Source: Prevotella sp. oral taxon 299 str. F0039
GTDB taxonomy: Bacteria; Bacteroidota; Bacteroidia; Bacteroidales; Bacteroidaceae
Length of the DNA: 64,000 nucleotides
Direction: 5' to 3'
NCBI RefSeq assembly: GCF_000163055.2
Contig: NC_022124.1
Location: 558,001-622,000 of the forward strand
A model generated the notes under the pieces. It worked only from the letters and a program-made list of their open reading frames with translations. It had not been told where the DNA came from and did no database searches. This document shows positions 35,219 to 45,900 of the stretch, piece by piece; positions within the stretch are counted from its first letter, which is position 1, and each line of letters opens with the position of its first letter. The position numbers and the translations under genes were made by a program.

Positions 35219-35275
35219 GGTAACAAATGTTATTATTTTGCTATAAGCGTAGATTGTAAATGTTACCAAAAGGTA
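35219..35275. promoter_or_regulatory. Two operator-like palindromes upstream of norB
   Basis: TAACA-AA-TGTTA at 35221-35232 and TACC-AAAA-GGTA at 35264-35275 are close inverted repeats. In addition GGTAACA (35219-35225) and TGTTACC (35261-35267) form a wider inverted pair. They lie 229-285 bases upstream of the NO reductase ATG. NO-sensing Crp/Fnr-type regulators such as HcpR control this kind of gene in some Bacteroidota; a link here is inference. Confidence 0.4.
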
Positions 35276-35503
35276 TTTTATTTATTATAACGCTAAAAAA
35301 TAAAGCCCTGTGGCATGCTAATTGTTTCGCTCTTTACACTTCTTTAAGAGCATAAAATGTGCCACTTTCTATTTGATAGGATGACAGTAAGGTCTATTGG
35401 TTAAATAGTAGAGTGATAGAATATATCTTAGATGTAGACAGGCACTTCTTAGAAAATTTTCAATAAATCTCAATATAAACATTTAAAAGCAAATAAAAAA
35501 AAG

Positions 35504-37762
35504 ATGACACCAAAGAAACTATGGTTAGCGTTGGCTGCGGTCATAATTGGATCGTTTGCCGTTTTGGGCTTCTATGGCGTTGAAATCTTCCGTGAAATGC
35601 CACCATTTCCAAACAAAGTGGTGACAGAAAAAGGTGAAACGCTATTTGAAGGACAGGATATTAAAGATGGACAAAATGTGTGGCAATCGGTAGGTGGCCA
35701 AACAGTTGGTAGTGTTTGGGGACATGGAGCCTATGTTGCTCCCGACTGGACTGCCGATTATTTGCATCGTGAATCAGAACTAATGCTTAATGCATTGGCA
35801 AAGAAAGATGGTAAAGAATATTCTAAACTATCTGAAGCAGATAAGGCTAAATACAAAGTTCTATTACAAGAAGAATTGCGTAAAAATACTTATGATCCTA
35901 ATACAGGTATTATAACTTATTCTGAAATGCGTGCACAAGTGGCTCGTGAGCTACGCAATTACTATGCAAAAGTGTTCTTGAATGCTCCTGAAATGGCAAA
36001 ATTGCGTGCAGCTTATGCTATGCGTGATAAGTCTATTGAAGCAGTTGACGGACTAACAGCAGAGCAAAGATTAGATAAAATGGATGCATTCTTTGCTTGG
36101 TCGAGCTGGGTTTGCGTAACCAATAGACCAGGAAGCGACGTTAGTTACACCAACAACTGGCCTCACGATCCTGTAATTGGTAATACAGCTCCAACTTCAT
36201 TACATCTTTGGTCGGGATTTAGTGTATTGCTATTGCTTTTCTGTGTAGGTATATTGGTATACTATTATACTCAACATAAAGAAGAACATGTATCAAAAGT
36301 TCCTGAAAGTGATCCTATGAGAGAACTCAAACCAACAGCTTCTATGCGTGCAGTTTTGAAATATATCTGGGTCGTAGGAGCATTGATGCTAGTGCAAATG
36401 CTTTCAGGAGTGATTACTGCTCACTATGGAGTAGAGGGTGATGCGTTCTTTGGATTACCAATTCAAAACATCTTCCCCTATGCAGTTTCACGTAGTTGGC
36501 ATGTTCAATTAGCTATTCTTTGGATTGCAACATCTTGGTTAGCAACTGGTCTTTACATCGCTCCAGCTGTTTCTGGTGTTGAACCAAAGTATCAAGCACT
36601 TGGTGTAAATGTGCTCTTTGGTGCACTTGTGTTTGTTGTTGCTGGTTCACTAGCAGGTCAATGGTTTGGTGTTATGCAGAAACTTGGCTTGGTTGAGAAC
36701 TTCTGGTTGGGACATCAAGGATATGAATATGTAGAGTTAGGACGCCTTTGGCAAATTCTTCTGCTTACAGGTTTGGTGCTTTGGCTATTCCTTATGATTC
36801 GTGCTTTGATTCCTGCTTTGAAACGAAAAGATGAAAATAGACACTTATTAACCCTTTTCGTTATTGCATCCCTTGCTATTGCTTTCTTCTATGCAGCAGG
36901 CTTAATGTATGGCAGACAAACACACATGGCAATTGCAGAGTATTGGCGTTGGTGGGTTGTTCACCTTTGGGTAGAAGGCTTCTTTGAAGTTTTCGCAACA
37001 GTTGTAGCATCATTCTTGTTCTGTAGATTAGGCCTATTGAAGGTGAAGAGCGCTACAATTTCTGTACTCTTCTCAACAATTGTGTTCCTTGCAGGTGGTA
37101 TTTTAGGAACATTCCACCACCTTTACTTTAGTGCAACACCTACAGCTGTGTTGGCATTGGGTGCAACCTTCAGTGCATTAGAAATTGTTCCTTTGGTACT
37201 TATTGGTATCGAAGCATACCATAATTATCAATTAAGTAAGGCAACTCCATGGATTAAGGCATACAAATGGCCTATCTATTGCTTCATTGCAATGTGTTTC
37301 TGGAACTTCTTAGGTGCTGGTATCTTTGGTTTCTCAATCAATCCACCTATCGCTCTTTATTTCTTACAAGGTCTAAACACTACTGCAGTACACGGACACG
37401 CAGCTCTATTTGGAGTGTATGGTATTCTTGGTATCGGCTTAATGTTATTTGTTTTGCGTGGATTATATCCCGATTACGAATGGAACGACAAGTTAATGGG
37501 TGCTTCGTTCTGGTGTATTAACATTGGTTTGTTGTTGATGACTGTGGTAAGTATCTTGCCAATTGGTATCCTTCAAGCACACGAAAGTATCACAAACGCT
37601 TATTGGTCGGCACGTTCTGCAGAGTTTATGCAACAAGATATCATGCAAACTCTTCGTTGGTTACGTGTTCCTGGCGACTTGTTCGTTGCTATTGGCGAAG
37701 TGCTATTGGTTCTATTTATAATAGGATTGCAATTCGGTTGGTCTCGTAAAGGACGTCGATAA
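35504..37762 (+). CDS. norB: Quinol-dependent nitric oxide reductase
   Basis: A 752-residue single-subunit qNOR (NorZ type) that reduces two NO to N2O with electrons from menaquinol. An N-terminal helix leads into a periplasmic region with the qNOR pattern DGQNVWQSVGGQTVGSVWGHGAYVAPDWTADYLHRE. About 12-13 further membrane helices of heme-copper oxidase subunit I type follow. Conserved His-bearing segments include SRSWHVQLAILWIATSWLATGLY, WRWWVVHLWVEGFFEVFATVV, GTFHHLYFSATP and NTTAVHGHAALFGVYG (ligands of heme b, heme b3 and FeB by family). No heme c motif is present, as expected for qNOR. It detoxifies host or dietary NO. It sits alone at the centre of the inverted susC duplication. Confidence 0.95.
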   Translation: MTPKKLWLALAAVIIGSFAVLGFYGVEIFREMPPFPNKVVTEKGETLFEGQDIKDGQNVWQSVGGQTVGSVWGHGAYVAPDWTADYLHRESELMLNALAKKDGKEYSKLSEADKAKYKVLLQEELRKNTYDPNTGIITYSEMRAQVARELRNYYAKVFLNAPEMAKLRAAYAMRDKSIEAVDGLTAEQRLDKMDAFFAWSSWVCVTNRPGSDVSYTNNWPHDPVIGNTAPTSLHLWSGFSVLLLLFCVGILVYYYTQHKEEHVSKVPESDPMRELKPTASMRAVLKYIWVVGALMLVQMLSGVITAHYGVEGDAFFGLPIQNIFPYAVSRSWHVQLAILWIATSWLATGLYIAPAVSGVEPKYQALGVNVLFGALVFVVAGSLAGQWFGVMQKLGLVENFWLGHQGYEYVELGRLWQILLLTGLVLWLFLMIRALIPALKRKDENRHLLTLFVIASLAIAFFYAAGLMYGRQTHMAIAEYWRWWVVHLWVEGFFEVFATVVASFLFCRLGLLKVKSATISVLFSTIVFLAGGILGTFHHLYFSATPTAVLALGATFSALEIVPLVLIGIEAYHNYQLSKATPWIKAYKWPIYCFIAMCFWNFLGAGIFGFSINPPIALYFLQGLNTTAVHGHAALFGVYGILGIGLMLFVLRGLYPDYEWNDKLMGASFWCINIGLLLMTVVSILPIGILQAHESITNAYWSARSAEFMQQDIMQTLRWLRVPGDLFVAIGEVLLVLFIIGLQFGWSRKGRR

Positions 37763-37842
37763 GTATTTCAAGTCATCTTCTGTTATCTCATCTAGTATGA
37801 TAACACGGAAAAAATAATTATAAAATTGTTAGATAAAAAGAG

Positions 37843-37874
37843 TAGGCGAGTGTCTCAATGGAGATGCTCGCCTA
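37843..37874 (+). terminator. Terminator of norB
   Basis: TAGGCGAG pairs with CTCGCCTA, extended by TGTCT/AGATG with wobble pairs, and is followed by TTTCTATTTTA. Confidence 0.75.
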
Positions 37875-38032
37875 TTTCTATTTTATAGCCCAAAGAGGCT
37901 TAGAGAGTATTTGGTATTTCTCAATTTTCCTTCGCTTTAAGCCCTAATAGCCTTTAATCCATGGCGTATGATGATGGGTGTGAGATCAACTTCTCTTTTG
38001 CTTGTATGCAAATTAAAATGAAATGCAAAATA

Positions 38033-38066
38033 AAAGCGTTGGTTTCTTCACAGGAACCAACGCTTT
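38033..38066. terminator. Terminator of the minus-strand susC operon
   Basis: AAAGCGTTGGTT pairs perfectly with AACCAACGCTTT (12 bp). The plus side continues CTTTTTG and the minus side TATTTTGCATTTC, so it can act in both directions. It lies 57 bases past the last stop on the minus strand. Confidence 0.8.
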
Positions 38067-38122
38067 CTTTTTGATTAAAAACAAAAAGAAGAATATTCAG
38101 AAGATGATAAAAAGTTCTGATT

Positions 38123-39166
38123 TTATTTTGCAATCATGTATGGATCAAGATAGCTTCCGTATAAACCTAGAAAGTTTGTTTGGTCGGCATCCTCTTTATT
38201 AAATAGCGCAAAACCAAAGTGTGGAGTCTCACCTATATGGCTACTACCATTTGATACAAATTTTAGTTTGTTATCATTTGTAAGTTCTAGGTTGATTGAG
38301 TCTGTTTTTTTGAAAGTCATTTCACCTTTATTTGAAATCAATACTGATTTTAAATAATTTGAATTTGCACTTGTATTTTGAGGCTTAAGTACTGTTTCTC
38401 CTGCCTTGAAGGCAAATATTCCACCTCCTTTATACTTACCGCCCCAACTATATGCATTGCCGAAATGAAGTGAAATACTATCTTTTGTAACTTTTGTAAT
38501 CTCAACTTCAAGTTCCTTTGACTCGATTTTTTTATCTATTGTTACTGTTTCATACTTTAGTGTGTAGTGTCCTACTAAGTCGTCAATGCTTGTTTGAACA
38601 ACTCTAATAGAGTCTTTGAATCCGCCTAAAGCAAGTTTTACATAACCCACACGAGGTTTACCTGTTGTATTCTTTGCAACACTAATAGTAAGAGAATCTG
38701 CATCTGTTTTGGTTTGGAGCCAATCGGCAGTGGTGCTTATTGTTACTTTTCGATTGGTATTAAACTTGAATTTAGAGCTTGCAGCTTCGTCTTCTAAGAC
38801 AAGGTCGCTATTATTCTCTAGAGAAAAGACACTTCCTTCTTGGGTGACACTAAGGGTAAAAGATGCCCCTTTGGCGTCTTTCAATAGCACTTGAGCACCA
38901 CGTGAAGTTAAATTGTCGTTGCTTTGAGTTGATAATTGCACGCTATCGCCTTTTATTTCAGCTTTTAGCCATGTTGCTTCGGTGGTTGCTTCGGTAATAG
39001 GAGTTGAGGCAACTACAACAGTAGTATCGAGATCTGCTTTGAAATAAGTTTTTGCTTTAAGTATCTTTAAAGTGCTTGGGGCAACATAATTTGTGTTGTC
39101 ATCGTTGCAAGATGCCGTGAAAAGGCATCCTGCAACAAGTAGTAAAAATCCAAATATCTTGTTCAT
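38123..39166 (-). CDS. BACON-like domain lipoprotein (inverted copy)
   Basis: A 347-residue lipoprotein (LFTASC, Cys about residue 20), paralogue of 33724-34836. It keeps the two BACON-like repeats (TEATWLKAEIKGDSVQLS and TADWLQTKTDADSLTISVA with TTGKPRVGYVKLALGG) and the VVQTSIDDLVGHYTLKYE linker into a beta-rich C-terminal half. Overall identity is moderate and lower than in the upstream genes. Last gene of the minus-strand operon, 10 bases after the DUF4302-like gene. Role unknown; probably a surface accessory. Confidence 0.78.
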   Translation of the reverse strand: MNKIFGFLLLVAGCLFTASCNDDNTNYVAPSTLKILKAKTYFKADLDTTVVVASTPITEATTEATWLKAEIKGDSVQLSTQSNDNLTSRGAQVLLKDAKGASFTLSVTQEGSVFSLENNSDLVLEDEAASSKFKFNTNRKVTISTTADWLQTKTDADSLTISVAKNTTGKPRVGYVKLALGGFKDSIRVVQTSIDDLVGHYTLKYETVTIDKKIESKELEVEITKVTKDSISLHFGNAYSWGGKYKGGGIFAFKAGETVLKPQNTSANSNYLKSVLISNKGEMTFKKTDSINLELTNDNKLKFVSNGSSHIGETPHFGFALFNKEDADQTNFLGLYGSYLDPYMIAK

Positions 39167-39176
39167 AACTTTATTT

Positions 39177-40448
39177 CTATGGGTTTACACGTGTTAAAGA
39201 GGTTATATTGTTGAGCTGAATCGTAAGAACAAAGTCGCCATCTACTTCAATTGGCTCATTTTTTTCATTAAATGCAACAGCGTAAAAGGTGTTGGCTTTA
39301 TTCTTACCAGTACCTTTGCTCACATATTTTGCTGTTTGTGATGTTTCATCCCAGATAAAATTACCTCCAGCTCCTTCTGCAATGACAAAATTGAAAGCCG
39401 TTTCAGAGAAAGGAACAAAGAGTGCTCCACCTGGTTCCTCAGTAGTTTTTACCTCTAAATGTTGTATTATGAATTGTAAGCATCCTTTATTAGAATCGTA
39501 GATGTAATCTATTGGATATTTCTTTCCATTATATTCGAGAGTGGATTGAACTTTTCTGCCTGAGCCTTGTTTTAGTGTTACAAATGCTTTTGCCTTTCCA
39601 GAATGATTTATTTTCCACTTTCCTATCCAAAAGGAAATTGGTTTGTAGCCTTCTGGAAGAATTGGTTTGAGGGTTACATCACCATTGTTGAGGTTTTGAG
39701 TTTTGTTATTTAGTGTGAAAGAATTATACTCTTTACCTTCTATAGTGATGGGTTGAGCAAGTTCTATACCTGTAGTCGTAGTGGAATAAGCACATGAATA
39801 TGAATTGTTTCCCACTTTAATGTTGGCATGTTGTGTTAGAGTGTTGAGTGATGCGCTACCTGTAGCATCGCTTTCTCCAACCGAGATCTCATAATTGTTA
39901 GACACTCCACTGCTAACACTAATGATACTATCTAAGTGTTCCTTCCAATTCACATTATCTGCAAGGCGTGTTAGATACATGTGGTTACCCCATTTCTTGC
40001 CTTTTAGATGAATTGTATCAGCTGTTGCCTTTAGAATTAAAAATTCATAATCGCCCTCTTCGCCATTAACATTCTCAAGAGACACTTGAGCTTTTTCGTG
40101 CATGATTGCATTAAAAGTGGTGAAAGTGAGAACAGGACCTTGGTCTCTTTTAAGTTCATACCTTGATGTTGAGATAGAATCGCTACCTACAAAGTCGGCA
40201 GCGACAGAGGCCTTGCCATCCTTAAACTTAAGAAGATAAGTATAACCAGAAAAGCGATACTCTTTACCAGTGTAGTAATGAAGTTCCCAACCATTTGTTG
40301 CACTTTCAAGAATTCTAGTTTCTTCTTCTATAGAATTGGTGATTCTGACAGATGCAGATTCATTGAATAGTTCTTTTTCATCTTGTGCACAAGCACTAAA
40401 AGCGATGAGTGCAAAAGGGAGTAATATATAATTTAAGATTCTCTTCAT
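39177..40448 (-). CDS. DUF4302-like lipoprotein (inverted copy)
   Basis: A 423-residue lipoprotein (IAFSAC, Cys20), paralogue of 32391-33710. Shared blocks: SASVRITNSIEEETRILESATNGWELHYYTG, TYLLKFKDGKASVAADF and SRYELKRDQGPVLTFTTFNAIMH, followed by GEEGDYEFLILKATADTIHLKGKKW. Sequence has drifted considerably from the other copy. Function unknown; the position between the metallopeptidase and BACON-like genes is conserved in both operons. Confidence 0.8.
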   Translation of the reverse strand: MKRILNYILLPFALIAFSACAQDEKELFNESASVRITNSIEEETRILESATNGWELHYYTGKEYRFSGYTYLLKFKDGKASVAADFVGSDSISTSRYELKRDQGPVLTFTTFNAIMHEKAQVSLENVNGEEGDYEFLILKATADTIHLKGKKWGNHMYLTRLADNVNWKEHLDSIISVSSGVSNNYEISVGESDATGSASLNTLTQHANIKVGNNSYSCAYSTTTTGIELAQPITIEGKEYNSFTLNNKTQNLNNGDVTLKPILPEGYKPISFWIGKWKINHSGKAKAFVTLKQGSGRKVQSTLEYNGKKYPIDYIYDSNKGCLQFIIQHLEVKTTEEPGGALFVPFSETAFNFVIAEGAGGNFIWDETSQTAKYVSKGTGKNKANTFYAVAFNEKNEPIEVDGDFVLTIQLNNITSLTRVNP

Positions 40449-40457
40449 ATTATTCTA

Positions 40458-41342
40458 CTAGTTTAAATGTTCTAAATCAATTTTTCTTAAGTCTTTTCCT
40501 CTACGAAGAACAACATCTCTTAAATCATCAATATCGATGTTCCATGAGTTTTTCATATAACTTTTAATAAGTGCTATCTTTTGATTTATTAGGCTTGCAC
40601 CTTTGGTTCCCGCACGTTGTAGGCGATCATTCCATTTTTGGGGACTATCTGTTACGTAGAAAGAAAGCAACTCTGCAAAGTCTTCTCGTGGTTCGCTTCT
40701 TGCATAATTACTAATATATCCTTCTTTTAAGCATTCCTCTTCTCCCAATTGATACCATTCGCCACTGACGTAAGTTGTAGGTGTTATCTTATCAAAAGAT
40801 TCATCATATGGTTTCTTTTGATTAAGAATGTGAGTGAACTCGTGGTGCATTGTGTGGAAGAAATAGAAGTTTAACCAATTGTAATTATAGATGGTTGCTT
40901 TTGTTAGCTCGTTTACTCTATATAAAGTAACCTTGTATCCACCTTCAGCTGTAGCCAATGTTTCTGTGCCATCAGAGTTAAAAGCGGGAGAACCCACAAG
41001 CATTACAACACGAGGACTATTTAGTTTAACAAAATTTTGCCCTGCAACTTCATTGTAAGCATCGAACCACATGTATTTAGTGATTATTGCTAGCTTAGCA
41101 GATTTAGCAGAATCGGCTGGTACAAGATTGTGCTTTCCTTCTGTTTCGATGTCATTTAGCTTATATTGCATATCGACATTATAAGGGAGTGTATAATTAT
41201 TTTCCATCCATGTCTCAAATTTGTCAAGCTTAGGTTGAGTTTCTGGGAAGATAGAAGTACTATCAAGATTGTCTTTTGAGCATGAAACAAACGAGCCTGC
41301 TAATGTAAATAATACAGCAATTAATAAATATCTATATTTCAT
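40458..41342 (-). CDS. HExxH zinc metallopeptidase-like lipoprotein (inverted copy)
   Basis: Starting at the Met at 41342 gives 294 residues, exactly the length of the paralogue at 31497-32381, with a proper lipoprotein signal (MKYRYLLIAVLFTLAGSFVSC). A longer frame from 41438 overlaps the susD gene and lacks a signal at its start, so it is rejected. The zinc motif is intact (FHTMHHEFTHILNQKKPYD) and is followed by PREDFAELLSFYV. It is expected to be surface-exposed and to act with the neighbouring SusC/SusD; substrate unknown. Confidence 0.87.
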   Translation of the reverse strand: MKYRYLLIAVLFTLAGSFVSCSKDNLDSTSIFPETQPKLDKFETWMENNYTLPYNVDMQYKLNDIETEGKHNLVPADSAKSAKLAIITKYMWFDAYNEVAGQNFVKLNSPRVVMLVGSPAFNSDGTETLATAEGGYKVTLYRVNELTKATIYNYNWLNFYFFHTMHHEFTHILNQKKPYDESFDKITPTTYVSGEWYQLGEEECLKEGYISNYARSEPREDFAELLSFYVTDSPQKWNDRLQRAGTKGASLINQKIALIKSYMKNSWNIDIDDLRDVVLRRGKDLRKIDLEHLN

Positions 41343-41358
41343 ATAAAGTCTCCTTATT

Positions 41359-42951
41359 TTATTTTTTATTTCTTGGATTCGCTTGAAAGCCTGCAACTCT
41401 AGCCTCTTGTGGAATTTGAATAGCTGTTCGTGGATCATCTACCGTGATTGAATCTGTAGCAGGATTAATAGTATTATTTGTGTCTATTGATCTACGATAA
41501 ATAGTTATACCATATCGTTTGACATCTTGCATACGTAAACCTTCATGCATTGTAATGAGACGTTTAAGCTGAAGAATAGCTTGAAGTAATGGCTCCTGTG
41601 TTGTTCCTTCGATAGTAAAGTTTGTATGGAACTTCTTTTTAGGAGTTGGTCTCGTTGGAGTGTAGTACGAAATTGAACTATAGAAGTCCTTAATTTTTTG
41701 CAAAGTCAATGTGACAGGAGTATTAGAGAATGCCTTTAACTCTGTATTTAAGTCTGCAAGAGCTTTCTCGTATTGTCCTGAAAGAACGTAAGCCTCAGCT
41801 CTTACCATAAGGGTTTCGTCAGTATTAAATACAGAATAGGTAGAATAAGGACTTCCTTGATTTCCTGTTTGATCTGAAGAACCAAAGAAGAAAGGTATCT
41901 TTCTCAATATAACTTTATCGGTAGAGTTATTGTACCATAGAGAATAACCCAATGAAGAACCACGTCCCCATGGACCTGCTGCTCTTAAAGTTTCTGTATT
42001 TGATAACACACTTCCATGTACATAACGTGAACCAACATTGCCAGGACCTGCTATAAAGCCTTGGGCACTATAGGCAGAAATGAGTAGTAAGTTAGCTTTT
42101 TCGCTAGCATCGATATATGCATCGGGTTGCCATTGATCGTTTGCTGCAATCTTATTCCATGTTTTCCAGTTACGAAGCTTGTTCTCTGGATTTGCAGTTA
42201 GAACCTTTGTTGCATATTCAATCGCTTTATCATATTTTTGATAATATAGAAAGAAACGAGCAGCAAAGGCATTTCCAGCCTCAGGAGTGAAGTGATATTT
42301 AGGTTGACTATAATTATTTCCAACCAAAGCTAAGCCTTTAAGCAAATCTTCTTCAATCTTTTTATAAGTTTCTCCGATAGTTCCACGCTCGTAATGTTTT
42401 CCTATCTCATTTTCAGGTGTGGTTGGATAAGGCATACCTAAAGCCTTATCTGCACGTTCAGGGGTGTAGGCTTCACAGAAAGTATTTGTTAATTGAAATA
42501 CAGAATAAGCTCTACAGAGATAAGCTTCACCTAATTGTTGGTTGTATGCATTCTTGTTTGAAGCAGTTTCAATGAACTCTATTGCTTGGTTTGCAGTGGC
42601 AACACTATTCCAAAACCCATCAAATTGCATTTTAGGATCATCTCCGAAGCCAAAGTCTATATTGTCTTCCCAATTATAAATTTGCTCTTGAAAACTATCA
42701 TAAGCAGTCCAAGAAGGGTTAATTAGTTCATCGGTATTGTCTGAATACAACTCTAGCATATATGCATTGTGTGTACCTGGGTAGGCACTTACGAGCAAAC
42801 GACTCACGTCTGATGGTGTTTTTAGAGTCATACGATTATCAGGTAGCATGTCTAACTTGTCAGTACAAGCCCCTAAAAGAGTCGTTGCAGCTGCAAATAA
42901 TAATGATATATATGTATATTTCATAATCTTTTTAGTTTTATTATAGTCCAA
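41359..42951 (-). CDS. SusD/RagB family lipoprotein (inverted copy)
   Basis: A 530-residue surface lipoprotein. It overlaps the end of its SusC gene by 11 bases if the first Met is used; Met11 (MKYTYISLLFAAATTLLGAC) removes most of the overlap and puts the lipobox Cys at residue 19 of the shorter form, so Met11 is a good alternative start. Conserved SusD blocks: DKLDMLPDNRMTLKT, GEAYLCRAYSVFQLTNTFCEAY, MHEGLRMQDVKRYGI. Partner of the SusC just upstream and paralogue of 29901-31478. Confidence 0.92.
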   Translation of the reverse strand: MDYNKTKKIMKYTYISLLFAAATTLLGACTDKLDMLPDNRMTLKTPSDVSRLLVSAYPGTHNAYMLELYSDNTDELINPSWTAYDSFQEQIYNWEDNIDFGFGDDPKMQFDGFWNSVATANQAIEFIETASNKNAYNQQLGEAYLCRAYSVFQLTNTFCEAYTPERADKALGMPYPTTPENEIGKHYERGTIGETYKKIEEDLLKGLALVGNNYSQPKYHFTPEAGNAFAARFFLYYQKYDKAIEYATKVLTANPENKLRNWKTWNKIAANDQWQPDAYIDASEKANLLLISAYSAQGFIAGPGNVGSRYVHGSVLSNTETLRAAGPWGRGSSLGYSLWYNNSTDKVILRKIPFFFGSSDQTGNQGSPYSTYSVFNTDETLMVRAEAYVLSGQYEKALADLNTELKAFSNTPVTLTLQKIKDFYSSISYYTPTRPTPKKKFHTNFTIEGTTQEPLLQAILQLKRLITMHEGLRMQDVKRYGITIYRRSIDTNNTINPATDSITVDDPRTAIQIPQEARVAGFQANPRNKK

Positions 42952-45900
42952 CCTTAACTGTTAGAGTAAATTGTTTTGGCATAGGAGAAGCCACTCCACC
43001 AGCGTTAAAGAACTCAGGGTCTTGTCCGTTTAGCTTGCTATCAGCATATAATAAGCACAAGTTGGTTGCTTGAAGCTTGAGCGATAAGTTATTAATAGGT
43101 GTGCTAGATAACCAAGCTTTAGGGAAATCATAGGTAAGAGAAACCTCTTTTAGACGAATGAAATCACCCTTTGCAACACGAACGTTAGATAAGTTATAAG
43201 CACTATACGCTCTTTCTATGTTGTTTGTTTTCTTGTTTCTGTATCTATCTATGATGGTTGGCACATTGGTTGTTAATTCATCACCGCCCCTCATCCATCT
43301 ATTTCTAAAGACTTTTGTCATTGAAGATAGGTCGTTATAAGCCGCTTTGAATACGGGATCTAATCGAAGTACGTTTCCAAATGAGTAAGTCATGAAGACA
43401 TTTAGATGGAATCCTTTATAAGAGAATACATTTCCTAGTGATCCTGTGTATATTGGATCGGTTGGACCTTCATATTTTAAGAAATCTAATTTCTGACGTT
43501 CTTGAAGGTTAATGTTTGTTGTTGTAACTTCATTATTCTCGTTTAGGAACATAGGAAGCCCCTCTTCTGTTAGTCCTACGAAAGGAACTGAGAATAAAGA
43601 GCGCACAGGATAGCCTTTTAATGCAAATCCACTACCATTTACAAGCTGTCTAACAGATGCATAGTTGTGTAGCTTTGTAATCTCAGTGTTGGTATATGAG
43701 TAGATAAAACTGGTTACCCAAGAGAAATCTTTGGTTTTAATGTTTGTCGAAGAAACGCTAAGTTCCATACCATTAGAATGGAGCTGTGCAATATTTCCAG
43801 CTCTTTCCACTTCTCCTCCAATACCTTCGGTAATTGTATAGCCCATTTCATCAAAGTTATTACGGGTATAAACGTCGAAAGTAACATTCAAGCGGTCATG
43901 TAATAAACCAAGATCCACACCAAAGTTTAACTCATTCTTTTTCTCATAAGTCAAGCTACTATTACCTAATTTATAGATTTCTATCGCAGGTTCTTTAATT
44001 GAAGCAAATCTACGATAAGGTGTTGTAGACCTTAATTGAGGAACAGGATTAGAGAATGTAGTTGCTGGTGGTGTTCCAGTTAAACTATAAGAAGTACGTA
44101 ATGTCAAGTGAGATAGTGGCTTAAGTTTGTCGAACCACTTTTCTTCGTGAACGTTCCAAGATCCCGAAACGTTCCAAGTAGACATCCAACGGGCCTGTTT
44201 ACTACGTCCCATTTGGTTTGAGCCTTCATAGCGATACGTTCCATTAGCAACGTATTTTCCTTTATATGAGTAGGTTGCATTAGCAAAGAAAGCCTGACTA
44301 AATGAATGTGTATTATTAAGAGTGTAATACACTTCAGATCTTTCTATTTGTCGTTTGAATAAGTCATACACATAGAATGGAGTTTCACCAGCATCGAATT
44401 GCATACCCCAACCTTCAAAGAAAGTTCTTGTTCTATTTATTTCTGTGGTTTCCATACCACCGAATAAATTCACGATATGTGCCTTGTTGAAAGTGTGGTT
44501 ATAGTTTGCAGTAACACGGAAGTCGTAATCACTCATTCTATTTTCACCCTTATGATAGATACCACCATTAGGTAATATTGTGTAAGGCTTACTATATTGC
44601 TTGTCGGGGTCGGTGTAAAGCAAGTAATTTTTGTCACGAATGATAGCATTAGGCATTGCTCTATATGCCTCTGCTTGGTTAGATGTATCAAAAACTTTAT
44701 GTTCTTGCGATGTTGTTGCATATTTAAATGCACCAAGGGCAGCAAGTTCTAGGTCTTTAATAGGCTTATATTTTAACTCGAATTGGAATTTCGCATCGAG
44801 CACATTAAGGTCGATATAGTTGTTATTTAATTCGTGGAAAATATTGAAAGGAGCATAGTTTAGAACGTATGTCTCATTTGGATCGAGTGCTCTTGATGTA
44901 TTTAAAGCATACGAATAGGGGTTAATATCGAAATCACGAACAACAGTTCCATTCACTGCGTCAACTTCTCTTTCAAGTGAACCTGGTGCTCTTTGCTTAC
45001 GATAAGAAGCACCACCAATTACGTTTAATGAAAGGTTGTTTAATATTTGATGCGTAACATTAAAGTTTGCAGTGTATCTATTTACCTTACTTTGCTTGTA
45101 CCATCCTGGATCGAGCATTGCACTCATTGAGGCATAGTAATTTGATTTTGCAGTACCACCATTCATACTAACAGAGTGGTTTTGCATAATTGCAGGCGAG
45201 AAAAGCAATGAGAACCAGTCGGTATTGCGATATTCTGCTTCACGAAGATATTGATTCTGCGCTAAAGTGGTATGAGCTAACTTAAATTGCTGTGTTGCTG
45301 GATCGTAAGTGTTGATGAGTTCGTACATCTTACCATACACTCCATAGTCCTTACCATTCAACACATCAGAATAATTTAACCAACCCTTATCTTTTAATTC
45401 ACGATAGATACCCATTTGATCTTGTGAATTCAATATATCAAAGTTAGAATAAGAAGGAACTAAACGAGATGTAAATTCACCTGTATAGTTAAAATGTGCT
45501 TGTCCTTGTTTACCCTTTTTAGTAGTTACAACAATCACACCTGCCATGGCACGAGCACCATATATAGATGTAGCAGAACCGTCTTTAAGGATTTGGAAGC
45601 TCTCAATATCATCAGAGTTCAAGCCTGCAATAGCAGAACTGATAAGTGTTTCGGGATTACCAGAAGCCAAATCGTCTGCTCCTACGTTAGAAACATCTTC
45701 CATAATAACACCATCTACTACCCAAAGAGGTTTAGAACTACCATAAATAGAGGTTGCTCCACGAACACGAATTTTAGGTGCAGAACCAAATGTACCACTA
45801 ACATTCTGAACTGAAACACCTGCTGCTTGTCCTTCAAGAGAACGACTAATGTCTGCAACACCATTCAAACGTGCTTTCGAAGCATCTACTTTATCGGTAG

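Larger units (their letters stand above)
34837..35503. other. Gap between BACON-like gene and norB
   Basis: A 667-base intergenic region holding the operon terminator (34877-34912), 22-bp array D (35023-35110) and two operator-like palindromes (35219-35275) about 230 bases ahead of norB. I do not see a consensus -7 element close to norB. Confidence 0.6.
37763..38122. other. Gap between norB and the minus-strand operon
   Basis: A 360-base convergent gap with two terminator hairpins (37843-37874 and 38033-38066). A very weak 22-base periodicity precedes the second hairpin but does not reach the level of the other arrays. Confidence 0.55.

Noticed and set aside
38010..38066. A further 22-bp array near the bidirectional terminator
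   Set aside because: The match AAAAGCGTTGG is part of the terminator stem, and preceding 22-base steps do not fit the consensus.
41343..41438. Longer N terminus for the inverted HExxH lipoprotein
   Set aside because: The extension overlaps susD, has no signal peptide, and the shorter form exactly matches the paralogue length.
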